Assembly (NCBI GenBank): GCA_023055505.1
Contig: JALIRH010000006.1
Span: forward strand, 23,037,105-23,101,104
Direction: 5' to 3'
DNA length: 64,000 nucleotides
Origin: Callipepla californica brunnescens
Lineage: Eukaryota > Chordata > Aves > Galliformes > Odontophoridae
In this document: piece by piece, positions 13,201 to 26,573 of the stretch
Position numbering within the stretch: the stretch's first letter is position 1
How the letters are laid out: each line of letters opens with the position of its first letter
The notes under the pieces: model-generated
What the model was told of the DNA's origin: nothing
What the model saw: only the letters and a program-made list of their open reading frames with translations
Databases searched by the model: none
Program-made: the position numbers and the translations under genes

Positions 13201-16200
13201 AAACTCCGATGAGTGGGCTGGAGAAGTATCTGAGTTTGGATGGTAAGTGTAGAGAAACAGAATTGAGACAAAGTTGTGGAAAGTCTGCAAAATGCCACTT
13301 TTTTGAAACTTTTTCAAACTTTGGGTTGTGAAAGAAAGAAATCAGGCTGCTTAGAGAAACAAGAACTGTGTGTGGGCTGTGGTTGGAAGAGCGAGAGCTA
13401 CTGAGACTCTAAAACCCAGGAAGCCAGAGTAGTAGATGGGAACCTATGCTGAAAAGAGCAGTTTGCTGTGGTAGTCACTAGAGGTGAGATGGACAGTGAG
13501 TCACTGGAAAATTACATTATATTAAAATGCAACTTTATGTGTATGCAGCAGGGAAAATGCAGTATGCTTATAAAATTTGTCTTTGATACTGGTATTTTAT
13601 GTGGAAAATACTGAAGATAGTTGGAGATAAGGACTAAGCTTTTTGTCTGAACTTTTAGTCTCCATGTTTTCAAGTTTTGACATATTTTCTTTGATGTTAT
13701 ATGGTACCTTTCATCTGTTTTCACTAATTCAAAAATAGTTTAAGCCTCATTTGGAATGTTTTCATTTTTTTCTTTTCCTATAAGGAGAGATTTCAGAAAT
13801 CAGTTTATCGCAGTCACAGATTTCACATATTCCAGAACTTAAATAAATTCTTCTTTCTTTTTTAACCTTTTGTATATGTGCTATTCCAGTGCATTATTTG
13901 GTGTCTGTGTTATTCACTTCTTGAAAGGAAACAAAACCAGTGATAAGGAAGAGAGGGGTATAGAAGCATTACAGAATAATGATGACCATTAATAAGGAAA
14001 AAGGCCTTTGTAGTTCTGATGTCATGCAGAATGACATCCAGTCTTCTCTTATTTAATACTTTTGTCCCCATAGTCATGTGTTGAAGACAGAATTTTGTAT
14101 AGATGTATCATTAGAAAGACAATTAAGCCTGTTACTACTTTAAAAAGCAGTTTCATTTCTACCTTAAGTGAATATTGAGGGTTCGGGTTTTTTTGCATAT
14201 TTCAAAGGGAACTGTAATGTGAAAGAGATCTAGCTGAAGTTGCCCAACCACAGAGGTAACAAAAGCTCAGGGAACTGTTGAAATGGAAAAATAATTTGAC
14301 TTGCTTTTCACCCAGCATGGCATGTGGTGAGCCATTGGTTCACTGTGCTGGGTTTTTTTGCTTTAGATTTGTTTCATACTGACTTTGCTGCCAGAAAGTA
14401 ATATAATGAAAATATGTATTAAAAATATTTTTTCTATGTGAACAAGTTACCACATTTTGATTCAATTGAAACAAGCCACACTTCATGCTTCAGCTACTCT
14501 GATGTTGATACACTTACTATAAGTAATGTTCAATTGCAAAAGACTTTGCTGGCAATTTTTTCTCAAAGGTCCCATTTTATATTGTTTGAGAAAAAAAATG
14601 GTGGCAAATGTGTTACAGTATACATCATGGTATTATTTCACTGATTTTCAGTTTTCTTAGAAGTGATGATACAGTGTCTATCACACATTTGCACTAATAG
14701 AGTATTTTCCTAGTATGCTTTTGTTGATTAACTTAAGAACTGATAATTAACAAATTTCTGTTTATGATGCAGATAGTCTTCATTGCTTTTAAAGTTTATG
14801 AATGGCATCTGAATCTTATTTTTGTGCACTTTTTTAGCCATGACACAGAACACCATATGACATATTTGAACAATTGCTGTTCTAAGTACTTTGCCTAAAT
14901 AGTTCTTCTCATAAGCAATGTATAACTTTTGGACATAGCTGTATTCTGATGTAAATGTATATCTGTTTGTTAACTTATGGCCTAATTTGAACAACTCTCA
15001 CTAATTATTGCATGCTCAGAAATGGTTTGAAATAGAACAGTAATTTTTGTGTCTTTTGTGCATTTAATAATTGTGCATTTCACTTCTGTTTTAGAAAGTT
15101 TTAAACTGAAGGCTAAAAATGAATTAACGAATTATAGTGAAATATATGAAAGGTTTGCATTGTAAGTTAAGCAGATGTGCTTTGTAACATTTCTCAGCCT
15201 TTCTGTATCAGTTAACAAGCCAATTCATTTTCAATCTGAGCAGTACGAAAAAACATTCTGGCCTATTGAGGGGAAAAAAAAAGTCCCAGCATTAAATATG
15301 TGTCTTGTACAAGTGAATACACTGCTTTCTCTATGCTTTTCTAGCTTACTTTGTATTTTATTTATAAATACTTCTAGAAACTATTTGTTTAGGCCATTTC
15401 AAAGGTAAAGTGTTCTATTCTAGATTTGTAAATATTCAAGGATAATACCAGTTCTTCTGAGTCTTGGAGTGTTTATTGTTTGTTTTTGTTTGTTTGTTTG
15501 GATGGCTACAAATATGCACTATATTCAGTCACAGCTATAAAACAAATCTGTAAAGTTTCAACACTTTTTTGTTTGTTTGTTTGCTTTTATTGGGCAGTTT
15601 TCAATAGAATATGAAATCGCTTTTCAGTCAAAGAAGGGCCTTTGTTTACAAGTACCTTTGAATTTTAAAACATCATTTTATTGCTTTTGCAAAATGGAAC
15701 TGACTATATAATCACTCTTGGACACCTCTTAAAGATCGAGTATTGGCATGTGGACTGTCAGATGCTTTCTTCAGGAGAACTGCAAAAGAAGATTTCATGC
15801 TATTTTTTGCAAGTGACAGAAATCCACATACTGAGCATTACAGGTTGTTGTTGGGTGTTTTTTTCAGTGTAGCTGCTTGCCATCCTGATCTCGCAGGAGT
15901 CAGCAATACTTGGAAGTAATGGCTGATATAAAGATTAGTGTGCTAACACCTGAAATGAAAGTGCTTAGAATATCGAGCACAAATTATCATAATTTCTTGC
16001 TTGACTACTTCCTATATGGTAGCTTGCAGATCTGCAGGCTCTTTTCTGACCCCTTGCTGTTGTGAAGCCAAGGTCACAACAATACTGGCCAGGTCCTAAG
16101 TTCAGCATTTCAGGGGGCTGGTGATGAATTTTGTATGAAAAGTGTTGAGCTAATGTCTCAAACTGAATGTGTGAAAACTAAAGCTACATTGCATAATCAT

Positions 16201-16329
16201 TATTGAAACTGTTATGTTATTCATAATTTAACTTCACAAGACGAGAAAGGTAGCCATAATAACAGTTCTTTGAAAAGAACCTCTGGCTGTCATAGAGCTT
16301 TGTCTCTCTTTCAGAGGGGGAGAGTTATC

Positions 16330-18165
16330 CCAAGTGGAAGAGGTGGTTTGTGATAAGCTGAGTCTTGAATAGCCCCGAGGCTTACTGCATAAGCTGTCCC
16401 AGTGCTGCAGTACTTGTGATGAAGTATGTGAAGCTTTTTCTAATGTCCACTTTGAACTTTCCGAACTTGTGCCTGTCATGTCATCAATCACAATGGGAAA
16501 AGTTTGGCTATGCTGTCACTGTAATTGCTCTTCAGGTGGCTCTGGGTTGCAGTTGTATTCCCCTGCCTCACAGTATAGCATCCTCTTTCTTGGACTAAGT
16601 AAGGCCAGATTCTTCAGCCTTTTGTGCCATCTTGTAAGTGTTAAGTGGACTCTGTTTTTTCATCATCTCTCTTGAAGTGGATTGTCTGAAACTGGTTATG
16701 GCAATTTAAGCTATCTTTCATTAGCATTGGAAAGATAGAAGTAATAGCCTCCCTTGTTTTGCTGGTTCTACTTCTGTTGAATTGCAGTTTGGTATTTAAC
16801 TTTCTGTTCCTTTTTGCAGTGCTGCTTCTTAGCCAGTTGGTTCTCAGACTAGATGATGTGTGGAGTTAATCTTCCATGGTGTAGAATTTCACAGTTCTGG
16901 ATGAACTTCATAAAATTCTGCTGGTCTAGTCCTCAACGTTCTCAAGCAGATTTTAGATTGAAGCTCTGCCTTTCAGCATGTCAAAAACAATTCCTAAGCT
17001 AGTGCCTTTCACAGATTTGCAGTGGGTGAATTTATGGTGGATTTTGATGAAGACAGTAATCTGTATTAGCCTCCACATCAACCTCTGTGGTTCTTCGTCT
17101 GTTAACGGACATCGTCCAGATCCCAAGCTATTGTGTGCTGCTCTTTGAGCCCAGCAGTCTAGCTGGCTTTCAGCGTATGGATCTAGTCTTCTACTTAGTA
17201 CTGCAAATGCCTTAGCTGTACATGTTTCACTACGTCACCACCACTTCTCTTTCCTCATTCATGTAGCCAGTAATTTCATAATTGAAAGCAGTAAAAATAA
17301 GGTTAGTTGAACGTGACTAACCCATCTACACTTCCTAAGTCTTTTCTAACTGCTCTGGGTTAGTTTCTTGTCCTTTGTGTATTTGAAAATGAATCATGAA
17401 AGAACATTCTCTTTGGTCTTGATGGAGAGTTGGGCCTGACCAGCCTATGACTTTCTCAGTCCTATTTGCTACCTTTTTATAAAGCGTATGTCTTAGCTCT
17501 TTAAAATGGGAGTGTCTTAGCATTTTTTGTTGTACTACTTGTCATGATGATGTTTAAATTTTACACAGAAGCCTGACAGAGATATCAAGCACACCTTTCA
17601 GAATTGCTGTATTGAAATCCCCGTGGATTGGAATATATTCAACCTAAGCCTGAGCTGTTTTCTTGCAATTTTCTGTCCTTCTCTTTCCTATATCTTTTGG
17701 GTGTACAGAGAAGTCTGAGAGGAGATTTTCACTGAGCAAACTGAAGCTTTGAGCTCCAGGATATCAAAGAAGTTCATCAGGCCCTTCTGTGTTACCAACT
17801 GAAATGCAATCCATATTTTCTCTGAACTTCTTTTCATTGCTAACTTTCTTGTAGAATTCTTTTTGTTTCTCATTGGGTTCATCTGAGATTGTGCCATCTG
17901 AGTTTTGTCTCTGAAGTACTCAAACAACCTCTTAATGCTCCTATGTAATTTGCACTTAGTTCCATTTCTTATGTGTTACCATCGTTCATTTTGCGTATTC
18001 AGTTCAGTAAAAAGATTCTTGCTTATCCAAGCAGGCCTTCTGCTGGATTTCCTAATCTCCATTAGAGTGGAATGGGCCTTCCTCTGTCACCTGGTAAGAG
18101 CCACCTGCAGGATTCTGCCGCACACTTCCTTTAAAAAGCCAAGTTTTCATCTTCAAAAGCCATGA
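16330..18165 (-). mobile_element. ancient CR1-like LINE, minus strand, ORF2 remnants
   Basis: The minus strand gives fragments of the CR1 ORF2 polyprotein in different frames, broken by stops and shifts. Between about 18070 and 17990 lies KSSRRPAWI, which matches the linker between endonuclease and reverse transcriptase. Around 17830-17870 a stretch beginning KKEFYKKVSNEKK and ending RENM matches the next conserved segment of CR1 proteins. At the low-coordinate end (16390-16640) the DNA follows the reversed CR1 ORF2 end and 3' UTR, with a CAGTGCT region, a TTTTTCTAATGTCCA region and a TGTGCCTGTCATG region. The reverse-transcriptase core between these is too decayed for me to read motifs. The copy is much older than the one at 42.9 kb and non-functional. 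The boundaries are approximate. Confidence 0.7.
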
Positions 18166-21100
18166 TGGAGCTTTTTATAGTGTTTATGATGAAGTAATAA
18201 ATATTCTGTAATTTTTAAATTGTAACAGTGATAAGAGACTGTACTATACTTTCTTTGTTCTCTGGGTGCAATGTTTCAATAAAGTTTTAGTAGTGTTGTT
18301 AACCTTCTGAAACTAAACTATAAGTAAATCCTGGTCTTGATTTCTACTTTTCACAGTCATTGCAGTAAGCATAGGGCAGATATAGCACCGTGCTGTAATG
18401 TGCAGGAGCTTGATAAGAAGGTGATACTTTAGAGAGTAGAGGGGCTTACATTAGTTTATTACATGACACCTGTTACATATAGTGGGACGGTTTTCTTTGA
18501 TAGAATGGTTGAGCTGGAAACCAGAATCCAGCATGTCTTGTGGCACTCTGATAGTCATGTTTGATTCTTTTTTATTTTGAAGTCACTGACAAGAATCTAA
18601 ATGCTTCATTGATACCAGTAACCATTGATAACTGATGTCTAGTGTAGTAGTTTAAGCTTACATTTCATTAACTGTGTTAAAGCCGTACAACCCAGTGGCT
18701 CTGCAACTTCTTTAGACCATAGTAGTGACTGTTCATTGTTAAAACTTAAATGTTGCAACAAAATTTAGATCTTTGCAATCTGAATTCATCTCTCCCCACT
18801 AATAAAATGGCAACCCACAAAAATGACTTTATCTGTTTTCCCATTAATACCAGCAGAAAAATTCTTCAGACTTGATTTAATGTGCTGAATTGAAAACTGT
18901 ATGCAGTCTTAGTCCATTTTTGAACTAAAAAAAAAACAAAACTCCTCTGTTCATTTGTTATAGTAAATATTTTACGTTATGCTGTTAACTTATTTTGTTT
19001 AGAAGATACTCTTTTGTTACTATCATCAACAGGACCTGGAGCTTGTTTACCCTACTTTGAGATCAAGCAGACTAAGTGATTGATGCTAAATGCTGTCGGT
19101 TTTCTGTGAAAATGTTTCTACAGATGCGTTGGGAGTGTTCTGCTTCAGGATAGCCTGAATGATCCTGCCACTTTAGATCCTTTAAATTTTTAGAACTTTC
19201 AGTTATATAGATTAAAGCATAAAAACTGAATTGCAGCAGTACTCGTATTGTTTCCTGAGACAAAAATTGGAAAGGCATGGAAGGACTGTCAGAACTCAGT
19301 TTTTAGCTCCATTTTCATTGTTAGATTATCAGAAGGAAACTTACACATTTTGTCTTTAAACCAGGTAGTTATGTTTAACTGGTGAAGCATGTTTTGTGTG
19401 CACAGTCAGAGAAAATAAGGCAATTGATCAGTAAAAAGCTAAGTTAATTCTGATTTTCCTAGTTGTTTGTTTCATTTCATCCCTTCTTCCTGAAATAGAA
19501 AGAAAAGCAAGGGGAAAATCAGTAGCAAATCTGTAAGAAGAAATAGCAAGTGGCTTTCTTGTATGGCAAAATTTTACCTGTTTACTTATGTGGGAGGTCA
19601 GAATTACCTTGGAAAAGACATTCCGATTATTTTAAAAGTACAGAGTTTTGATATAAAAGAGCAATTTTCATACAGTCTAAATTAAAACATTCTGTCCTTA
19701 AGTCAAGTCGGTGCGTTGTTCCTTAGATTAAATAGCTTTTTGAATTTGTGTTTTTTAGTTGGTTTGACATTTTTGCATATTTGCATATCTGTCTAGTTGG
19801 TTGAAATATCTGAACATACTGTGTAACTTTATTGTCAAGATAGATACTCATTTAATAAGACTTTGCATCTGTTCATTTTCAAAATCAAGACAGTATACAA
19901 ACTGAGAAAACTGAGCATTGGGTAAAGAAGGTATTTTGGAGGAGGTGCTGTTTCAGAAGAATTTTAGTTGTATCTAACTGACTGTAGCATGGTAACTTTT
20001 TACTTATTTGTAATATAGTTCTATTGACACACGTGCCCTGTATCACATTGTAATAAGGAAGACTAATATTAGTCAATTAATGGGAGATTGAAAAGCATTT
20101 TAGAATATACAAATATTCATAACTATAAAATTGTTTATCTTAAAGCAAAATTTAGGTTTAACATTTAGTTTCATTATCTTGTAATGATTATGGTATTCAA
20201 GTTAATCTGAAAAAGATGACTGTGAATGAGAGACAGAATGGCTGAAGTTAAATCCCGATTTTAAAGAAGTTATAGTGTTGGAAGAATATTTTGATGCTAT
20301 AGTGTAACATTGGAGGGTCAAATTATGATGCAGGCCTTTAAATATTTTATTATTATTATGGGAACTCCAATAGAGACAATATCTCACTCATTGAATATTT
20401 GGAAATAAGCAGAACATTGTAATCAGTGTGCATGTGGAATTTAGTCATAGGTTCCTTCAGATTGCTTTCAGATGAGTATTTTCAATATGGTTTGAAAATT
20501 GTGGTGTTCTTTCTTCTACATATGATACTTTTTTCCTTACCAGCATTCTTAAGCTTTTCTGGTGCATAAGGAAGTGAATGTTCCCAACTTAAAGAAAAAA
20601 AAAGTTGAAAAATTGTACTCAGTTTTAGAGAAAATGGTGTCATAAGAGAATACACTTACATTCAAAGCACTCTGAGTTTGAGGTTCATATTAGAGTCAGT
20701 CTGTTTTCCCTTTAATTCTGACAAAACAGTGCGAAGATATCTCGTGTTTTGCAGCACACCATGCTACACACACTGATTCTATAGTGACTCCTGCACTTCT
20801 CCTATAGTCATTAACTCTGCATCTGTGACACATTTTTCCTCCTAAGGTTTATGCTTTTTAAACCTAACTTCACTTTTGAAGTTTCTCCTAGTATGCCTCC
20901 TCTTTATTAGAAATGTTGTAAGTCAAACCTGTATGGGAAGATTTCATTTCATGCATATCTGTGTTTATAGATTTATGCTCATTGCATGCAAAGTAGTTTT
21001 TTCTTTAGAAAGCTTCTGAACGGAAAATATACACCATCTGTTAAAGATTTTAGATTACATGGTACTGCATAGTTGGGACTGAGAATTAATATGGTACTGT

Positions 21101-23789
21101 GATATGACTTCATGTTTTATGACCCTAACTCAGAATTTTAATAAAAAATGAGTTTGTTTTTCTAACTATTTGAATATGCTGGCAGTCACAAGACAGTTAA
21201 ATTCATGGCCTAGCGTTCAAATGAATGTTTTTTTCTTACAGAGTGTACAGAGATTAAGCTTGAAAATGCTTTCCTTGTGTGCTCATTCTAAATAATAGCA
21301 GGAGGAAGGAAGAGTTTTGCTTGAAGTGGAAAGAGTAGTCACTCCTTGCACTTGCACACTAAATCAGATAGAGACAGCTGCAGAGGGAAGATATGCATTG
21401 CAGAAAAAAAAAAATCAATTGGATTCAGTCACATCCAAATGAAATTACATCAGTCAATAACCTTCCTTTCAAGTTACTGAAATCTTCCTGGCCCAAATTT
21501 CTCTTGTCAGGTTACTGAATTTTGCCAGTGATTAAAGTATCTTGAAAATTACTTTGATAACATCAAGGACCTTGTTGTGACAAGGTCTGTAAATGCAGTC
21601 TCTTAAAAGAGAAAGCTGGGTTTCATGTAGAGTATTGAGTGTATTGACTAAATCTTTTTTTCTTCATGGATTCTTAGAAGCCTGTATTCAAAAAGACATT
21701 GCAGAATGAAGGAAAATGACACTTTTCTTACTGGATGAAATAATTTCAGATATGTGATACCAATACTTACCCTTTTGAATAGGATATGTGATTTCTACTG
21801 TGCTCTGAAGTAAATTGAAATTGTGTGCTTCACTTGTCTTCAAGTGGAGGTAGTGACTAGTGCTACTCTTGTTTACCTCAGTCAACATGTTTATACAGTG
21901 ACCACTTCTAAATGCACTGTTTATACTCCAGTGTACCAGATATGAGAATGAAGCAAAGCTTTTCTGTTCCAGATGCTGTGGTGTTTTGCCCTGCAGATAA
22001 CTTTTTTGCGGGTTAATGACTAGATATTATAGCAAGTAGAAATGTGTAAGCATTTGTGAAATGTATAACCTGATCGATACTGAGAAGAATCTAAGTAATT
22101 GGTATTGTCTAGAAGACACTTTGCATGTTATTTTTTGGGAGTCTTTCTCCTCCTCTTCATTTTTCATTCCACTCAATAAAGACCTCTGTGACTCTCATGT
22201 ATTTAATAGAGCAGTGGGTTCACATTCATACCTGAGATAAAGAGATTTGTGTTGAGCAGACAAAAATGCATACTACTTGTATCACCTTCAGATGATTTGT
22301 TCTTTACTGTACACACGGCTCCTTGTTTTATAAAATTAGTCTTTGTCAGTGTTTCCTGTAGGTAAATATCTCAACTTTTCTACCTCTTTCAGTACCATCA
22401 TAATTCATTATAGAAGAGTTTTCATCTGTACCAGGACTACTGTCCCAAATACCTCTTTAAGCTTGATAGAACCTCGAGGTGGGAACATCTTAGTGGTTCA
22501 GAATTCATATGGCATGCTGAAACAGTTTCTTACCTTCAAATCTTTGAAAATAACTGAAGATAGATTGAACCTGCATTGTGGTTGTAAATATGTTATACTT
22601 GTGCCCACTTAACAGTGAAAAACACTGTTCTTGGAACACATTTAAATTGATGAAAGCAAGTATGAAGAAGGCTAAAAGAAAAACCAACAAGAATCATCAA
22701 ATCTTACTAGCATAAACATTTGTTTGCAGCTTACACTTTCCAGTAACTTTGACAAAAGTGAACAGCCTTTGTCAACTCTTGTATTGAATTTTTGTGTGTG
22801 TGTCTCTTGTGCTTTAAATTCCTTTAAAAAGGAAATCTGCACATATGCTTAGACTCCCTACTACATCATAACGTTTGCTTAATTGAGAAAAAGGGATGAG
22901 ACTCTGGTTATGTGTAGTTTAGGAGAAGAATGAGAGTTGTTGATGTGGTTTACTCTTTCTAGTACTTGATGGAAAGGGCTCCCGTAGTTCTCTTTGACCT
23001 GGAGCAAAGGACAGCTGGTAAATAACAGGTCTTCTAAGAGACCAGACAGCACAATTGAGAACCTCCTTGTTGAAAACAACTGTTACTGTTATGTTGGATG
23101 CTTTTTTTCTATCAGATATTTGTTGCATCTACTTTTCAGAAAGATTGGATGGCTGTTCAGTTTTGCACACTGGTTTCATTTTAGATTTTTATGTTCATAA
23201 ATCCTTTTCTCAACTAAGTGTGAAAATGCAAGCACCTCTGGGTGCTGCCATCAGTAGAAGTGGGAATGGATGTCTAGAAAGCTCAATTCAGTGCAGAGCC
23301 TTTACAGTGCATTTAATCATAATTGACTGAGTGCTGGCGATTTGTTAAGAATATAGGAATAAGATCTGTTCTTTGCATCTGAGGGAGTCAGAAAATGGAA
23401 TGTAGGGATATGAAAAAAGCAAAAGAGAATGGAACTGAAGTAAAACGTGAGAAGTCCCAGAAAAAACTTTTAGTAAGTAGTTTGACAAAATCAATAGTTT
23501 TATCAGCTGAGCTTGTGGGTTACAAGCTGAAGGAAACTATTGCATTTATCCACTTATATTCCTTTGCCTTTTACTGAATTGTTGCTGGCTTGAAACTTGG
23601 ATAAATGTAGTTGGTATTGTTTCCTTACCTAAATAATACTTCAGAAGTGAGAGGGATGAAGGTAACCCTAAATCACACAGTGAATGATGTTGACTAATTT
23701 TAAAAGCATAGAAATAGTAACATCGTTCAAACAGTTAAAAAAGAAAACTGCTTTTAGTATTATAATATCTGTTAAAATATCTCAGCATG

Positions 23790-23873
23790 TTGGGCTCCAA
23801 GCAGCCTGTGGAGGTGTTGGGACCCTTAAAGGTCATCTAGCCCTTCCAACTCACATGGTTCTGTGATTCTGTA
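23790..23873 (+). mobile_element. CR1 LINE 3' end scrap, plus orientation
   Basis: The segment carries the CR1 3' end: a GGTCATCTAG motif, then CCTTCCAACTCACATGGTTC, and the terminal octamer-type repeat as TTCTGTGATTCTGT. Only the last 80 or so bases are present, as expected from a severely 5'-truncated insertion. Confidence 0.85.
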
Positions 23874-25550
23874 TTTCTCTCAATAAAAATAAAACATAAG
23901 GAAATAATGGAGGAATCACTAGTGTAGGTACACAGTCAATTCAAGCTTCCTAAGTACAAAGACCTTGTCTTGAATTGTGTGCTGAGGCTGCCTTTCACTT
24001 TTCTCCCCTTCTCCTCTCATCAACATCATTTACTCTGAGATGATTTGGAACAAAGATGGTTGAACTAGCTAAGGAAAGGGGATTGCAATTAAATGATTGT
24101 AAAAAGTACTTATTTTTTGCAGCTCAGCTTTTAATAAGTTCAGAATTGGAGTATATACAGCAGTACAGCTCAGTACACATGATTTAAAAAAAACTGGTCA
24201 TGTCCCCAGTAAGAGATGAAGTAAGAATTGAAATGGATTTACATACGCTACTTAGTTGCTGTGCCTTTAATTCTTACTCTGAAAATACTTAGTCTCAAAT
24301 GAATTTTACAAAGAACTGTTGGAATGTGTGGCAACTCTATACCTACTGTTCTTTAGATCATTACTATTTTATTTTGTAAGAGTATGACAGTACTTTAGAA
24401 TTATTTTAATTTACAATTCTATTATAATTAATTTCAAAGTAGGAAAAAAAAAATGCAGCGGAAGCTTCATATAGATAATTCTTTGAAAAAACTCATGTAT
24501 TTGATATGCCAGCACAGCTCAAAGACAATGTTGACTTTTTTCCTGAAAATCATAGTGTTATCAGTCATATTAATTTCTTATATTGCTAATAGTTCTAAAA
24601 AGCTTAAATGTGAAATATCACTTCAAAATTGAAATCACTTATAAAACAAAGCTAAGCAGAAAAGCCCTGCGTACTTAAAAGATATATGTAATGAGTGTCA
24701 AAAGGCAAGGAGTACAAGCAGGAGAAGTACCTATGGAGATTTTCAAATCATTTATTACCTCAAAAGCATTGTTTCAGAAATGATAAAAGTATTCTGTGTA
24801 CTGATTTAGTTAAGACAAATTTTGAAAGAAATGTCATAAATCTTAATTTTTATTTTCTTTCAAAAGCTGTTCTATGTTATGAACTTTTTTAATTTTTTTT
24901 AAAGTTCTAACAATACCAGTGCTGTTTGTACATGTCATGTAGTCAGTCCCAAACCTACTTTTGCGTGGCTTTCAAATGTGAGAAAAATGGTAGTTTACAC
25001 AATGGGGCCTACTTCTATTAATACGTTGCTATTATAATTTCAAAAGAAAAAGAAAGAAAAATCTTGTCTTGCATTGGACTGCATTTATTCTTTGAGCTGT
25101 ATTGAGCAAAAATGAAGACAATGTTATACTTAATGTTCTGACTCTTACAAACTCTTGGTAGTTTGTTATGAGAGTCTTATACTATTTGGATCAGAGCATA
25201 CACATAACTTGAATCTAGTGTGTTGTTAAAATGTTTCATAAGACAGAGGAGAGCTGCTATGATCTTTAAATGTTAATATTTTTTTCTTATCACTTTACTG
25301 TGTAGATACCCTTCATGAGACACCACTCTGCCACAACTCATCCTCGGAGGCAATCCTGGAAACCTCTTTTATAAATATGATTTTTAAATGTGGATTAAGC
25401 AGTCAATAGAGTACCTAAAGTAAAGGAGAACAGCTACCTTGTCTCTACTATAAGCTTATTATGACAAAAAGTTGACTTTGCTTGTCAGGCTTGGGTAGAA
25501 TGTAATTGATTGGTTTCTTATTTGGACTGACAAGGTAGTTAATTTGCCTG

Positions 25551-25551
<1 letters not shown>

Positions 25552-25586
<35 letters not shown>
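25552..25586. repeat. T35 homopolymer
   Basis: Thirty-five consecutive T, the longest homopolymer in the window. It lies 311 bases before an A24 tract in the opposite sense. Its true length is uncertain because such runs are error-prone in sequencing. Confidence 0.9.
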
Positions 25587-25588
<2 letters not shown>

Positions 25589-25897
25589 ACTAATCAGGAA
25601 CATTTCGTATGTGCATTGTTAAAAGATCACGGATAAATGTCTTGTCAGAATTGTCCTATTAAATAATGTCTTTTTCCCCTGTGCTTCCTTGGTAAATGAT
25701 GTTATACAATGCTTGAATTCACTGAAGAGTGACAGAAGCCTGTGGGACTTAAATATTGTGTGTTCCTCTGTGGTGATACTGAATGAAACAAGGTTCGCCA
25801 TCAGCCTGCTGCTCTACTTATATACAGTTTAAAGAGAACATTTCTATATAGAACATCATGTTGTAAATAGACCCTACTGTTAGAAAGACTGTTTCCT

Positions 25898-25921
25898 AAA
25901 AAAAAAAAAAAAAAAAAAAAA
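25898..25921. repeat. A24 homopolymer
   Basis: Twenty-four consecutive A, facing the T35 tract at 25552-25586. No CR1 or other known element was recognised next to it. Confidence 0.9.
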
Positions 25922-26103
25922 TGTTCAGTGATAACAAGACCTGTAAAACACTTGAGACTTACTATTCTCAAGGAATAGATTTACCATGGAAAAATGGACT
26001 AATTGTTTCTGACTTCAGACAATTAAGTGAATAGAACTATACCTATATTGCATTGTGGAACATTTTTAAGAAAGAGAAAGTGTTAAGGATACGCAGACAT
26101 TGT

Positions 26104-26573
26104 TTTATTTGGGTTACTTCCCTGGCAGTGTTCAGAACAAGCTTATTTCCTCAAAATACAAATCTGAAACTGTTGTGTAAGTTGGGGAAGGAATGAAGAA
26201 CTGATCACACAGCGTGACTGCTGAGATCTTCGTCTTCGTCCATATATATCCTGCTAGATGCAGACATAGTATTTTCATCTTCAGACGGTACTGATCCAGT
26301 TCTAAAATCTACAGTAGCAATGTATTGACAACCTCATCGGTTTCATCTTGAACTTGCTTGGAAAAATTCTGCTCAGAGGCAATCAAACTTGTAACTTGAT
26401 GGCATCTAATCTTTGAATTTCTTGAGATACGGTGATTTTTGTCATCTATGAAGGCACATTTCCGTCTGAAAATATTTTTAAACATAAGAAAGAAATTAAA
26501 TGTTGTAATAAGTAATAGGAGAAATATCCAAACTTGTGTATACTTACTTAAAGTCATCTCTTACTAGGGCATT
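26104..26573 (-). other. candidate antisense 3' terminal exon with 82-nt intron
   Basis: On the minus strand a strong donor (GTAAGTAT, starting at 26547) and a good acceptor (ATATTTTCAG, ending at 26466) frame an 82-nt intron. The downstream exon starts at 26465. One frame is open from this acceptor to a TAG at 26309 (KCAFIDDKN, then HQVTSLIASEQ, then QDETDEV). A second, overlapping frame gives an acidic tail (SEDENTMS, then YMDEDEDLSSHAV) and ends in TGA at 26205. A canonical AATAAA on the minus strand lies at 26109-26104. The upstream part of the candidate is open for only about eight codons. I recognise no protein family. It may be the end of a small antisense transcript, a decayed gene with a one-base shift between frames, or chance. 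Confidence 0.3.

Noticed and set aside
18490..18545. Possible CR1 3' end in minus orientation (GATAGAATGGTTGAGCTGGA)
   Set aside because: Only a short weak resemblance without the flanking CR1 motifs; could be chance.
23384..23472. Lys/Glu-rich frame (MKKAKENGTEVKREK) ending at a GTAAGT, looking like an exon
   Set aside because: Joined to the PHD exon at 35786, its readable frame gives ATG TGA, and the frame with the required two left-over bases gives TA plus A, a stop. The acceptor is weak. It cannot directly precede the PHD exon and has no family match.
26309..26557. 82-codon minus-strand frame with an apparent membrane segment (IFLLLLITTF)
   Set aside because: The hydrophobic part is the translation of the pyrimidine-rich 82-nt putative intron, so it is probably not a real membrane helix; the exon part is reported separately.
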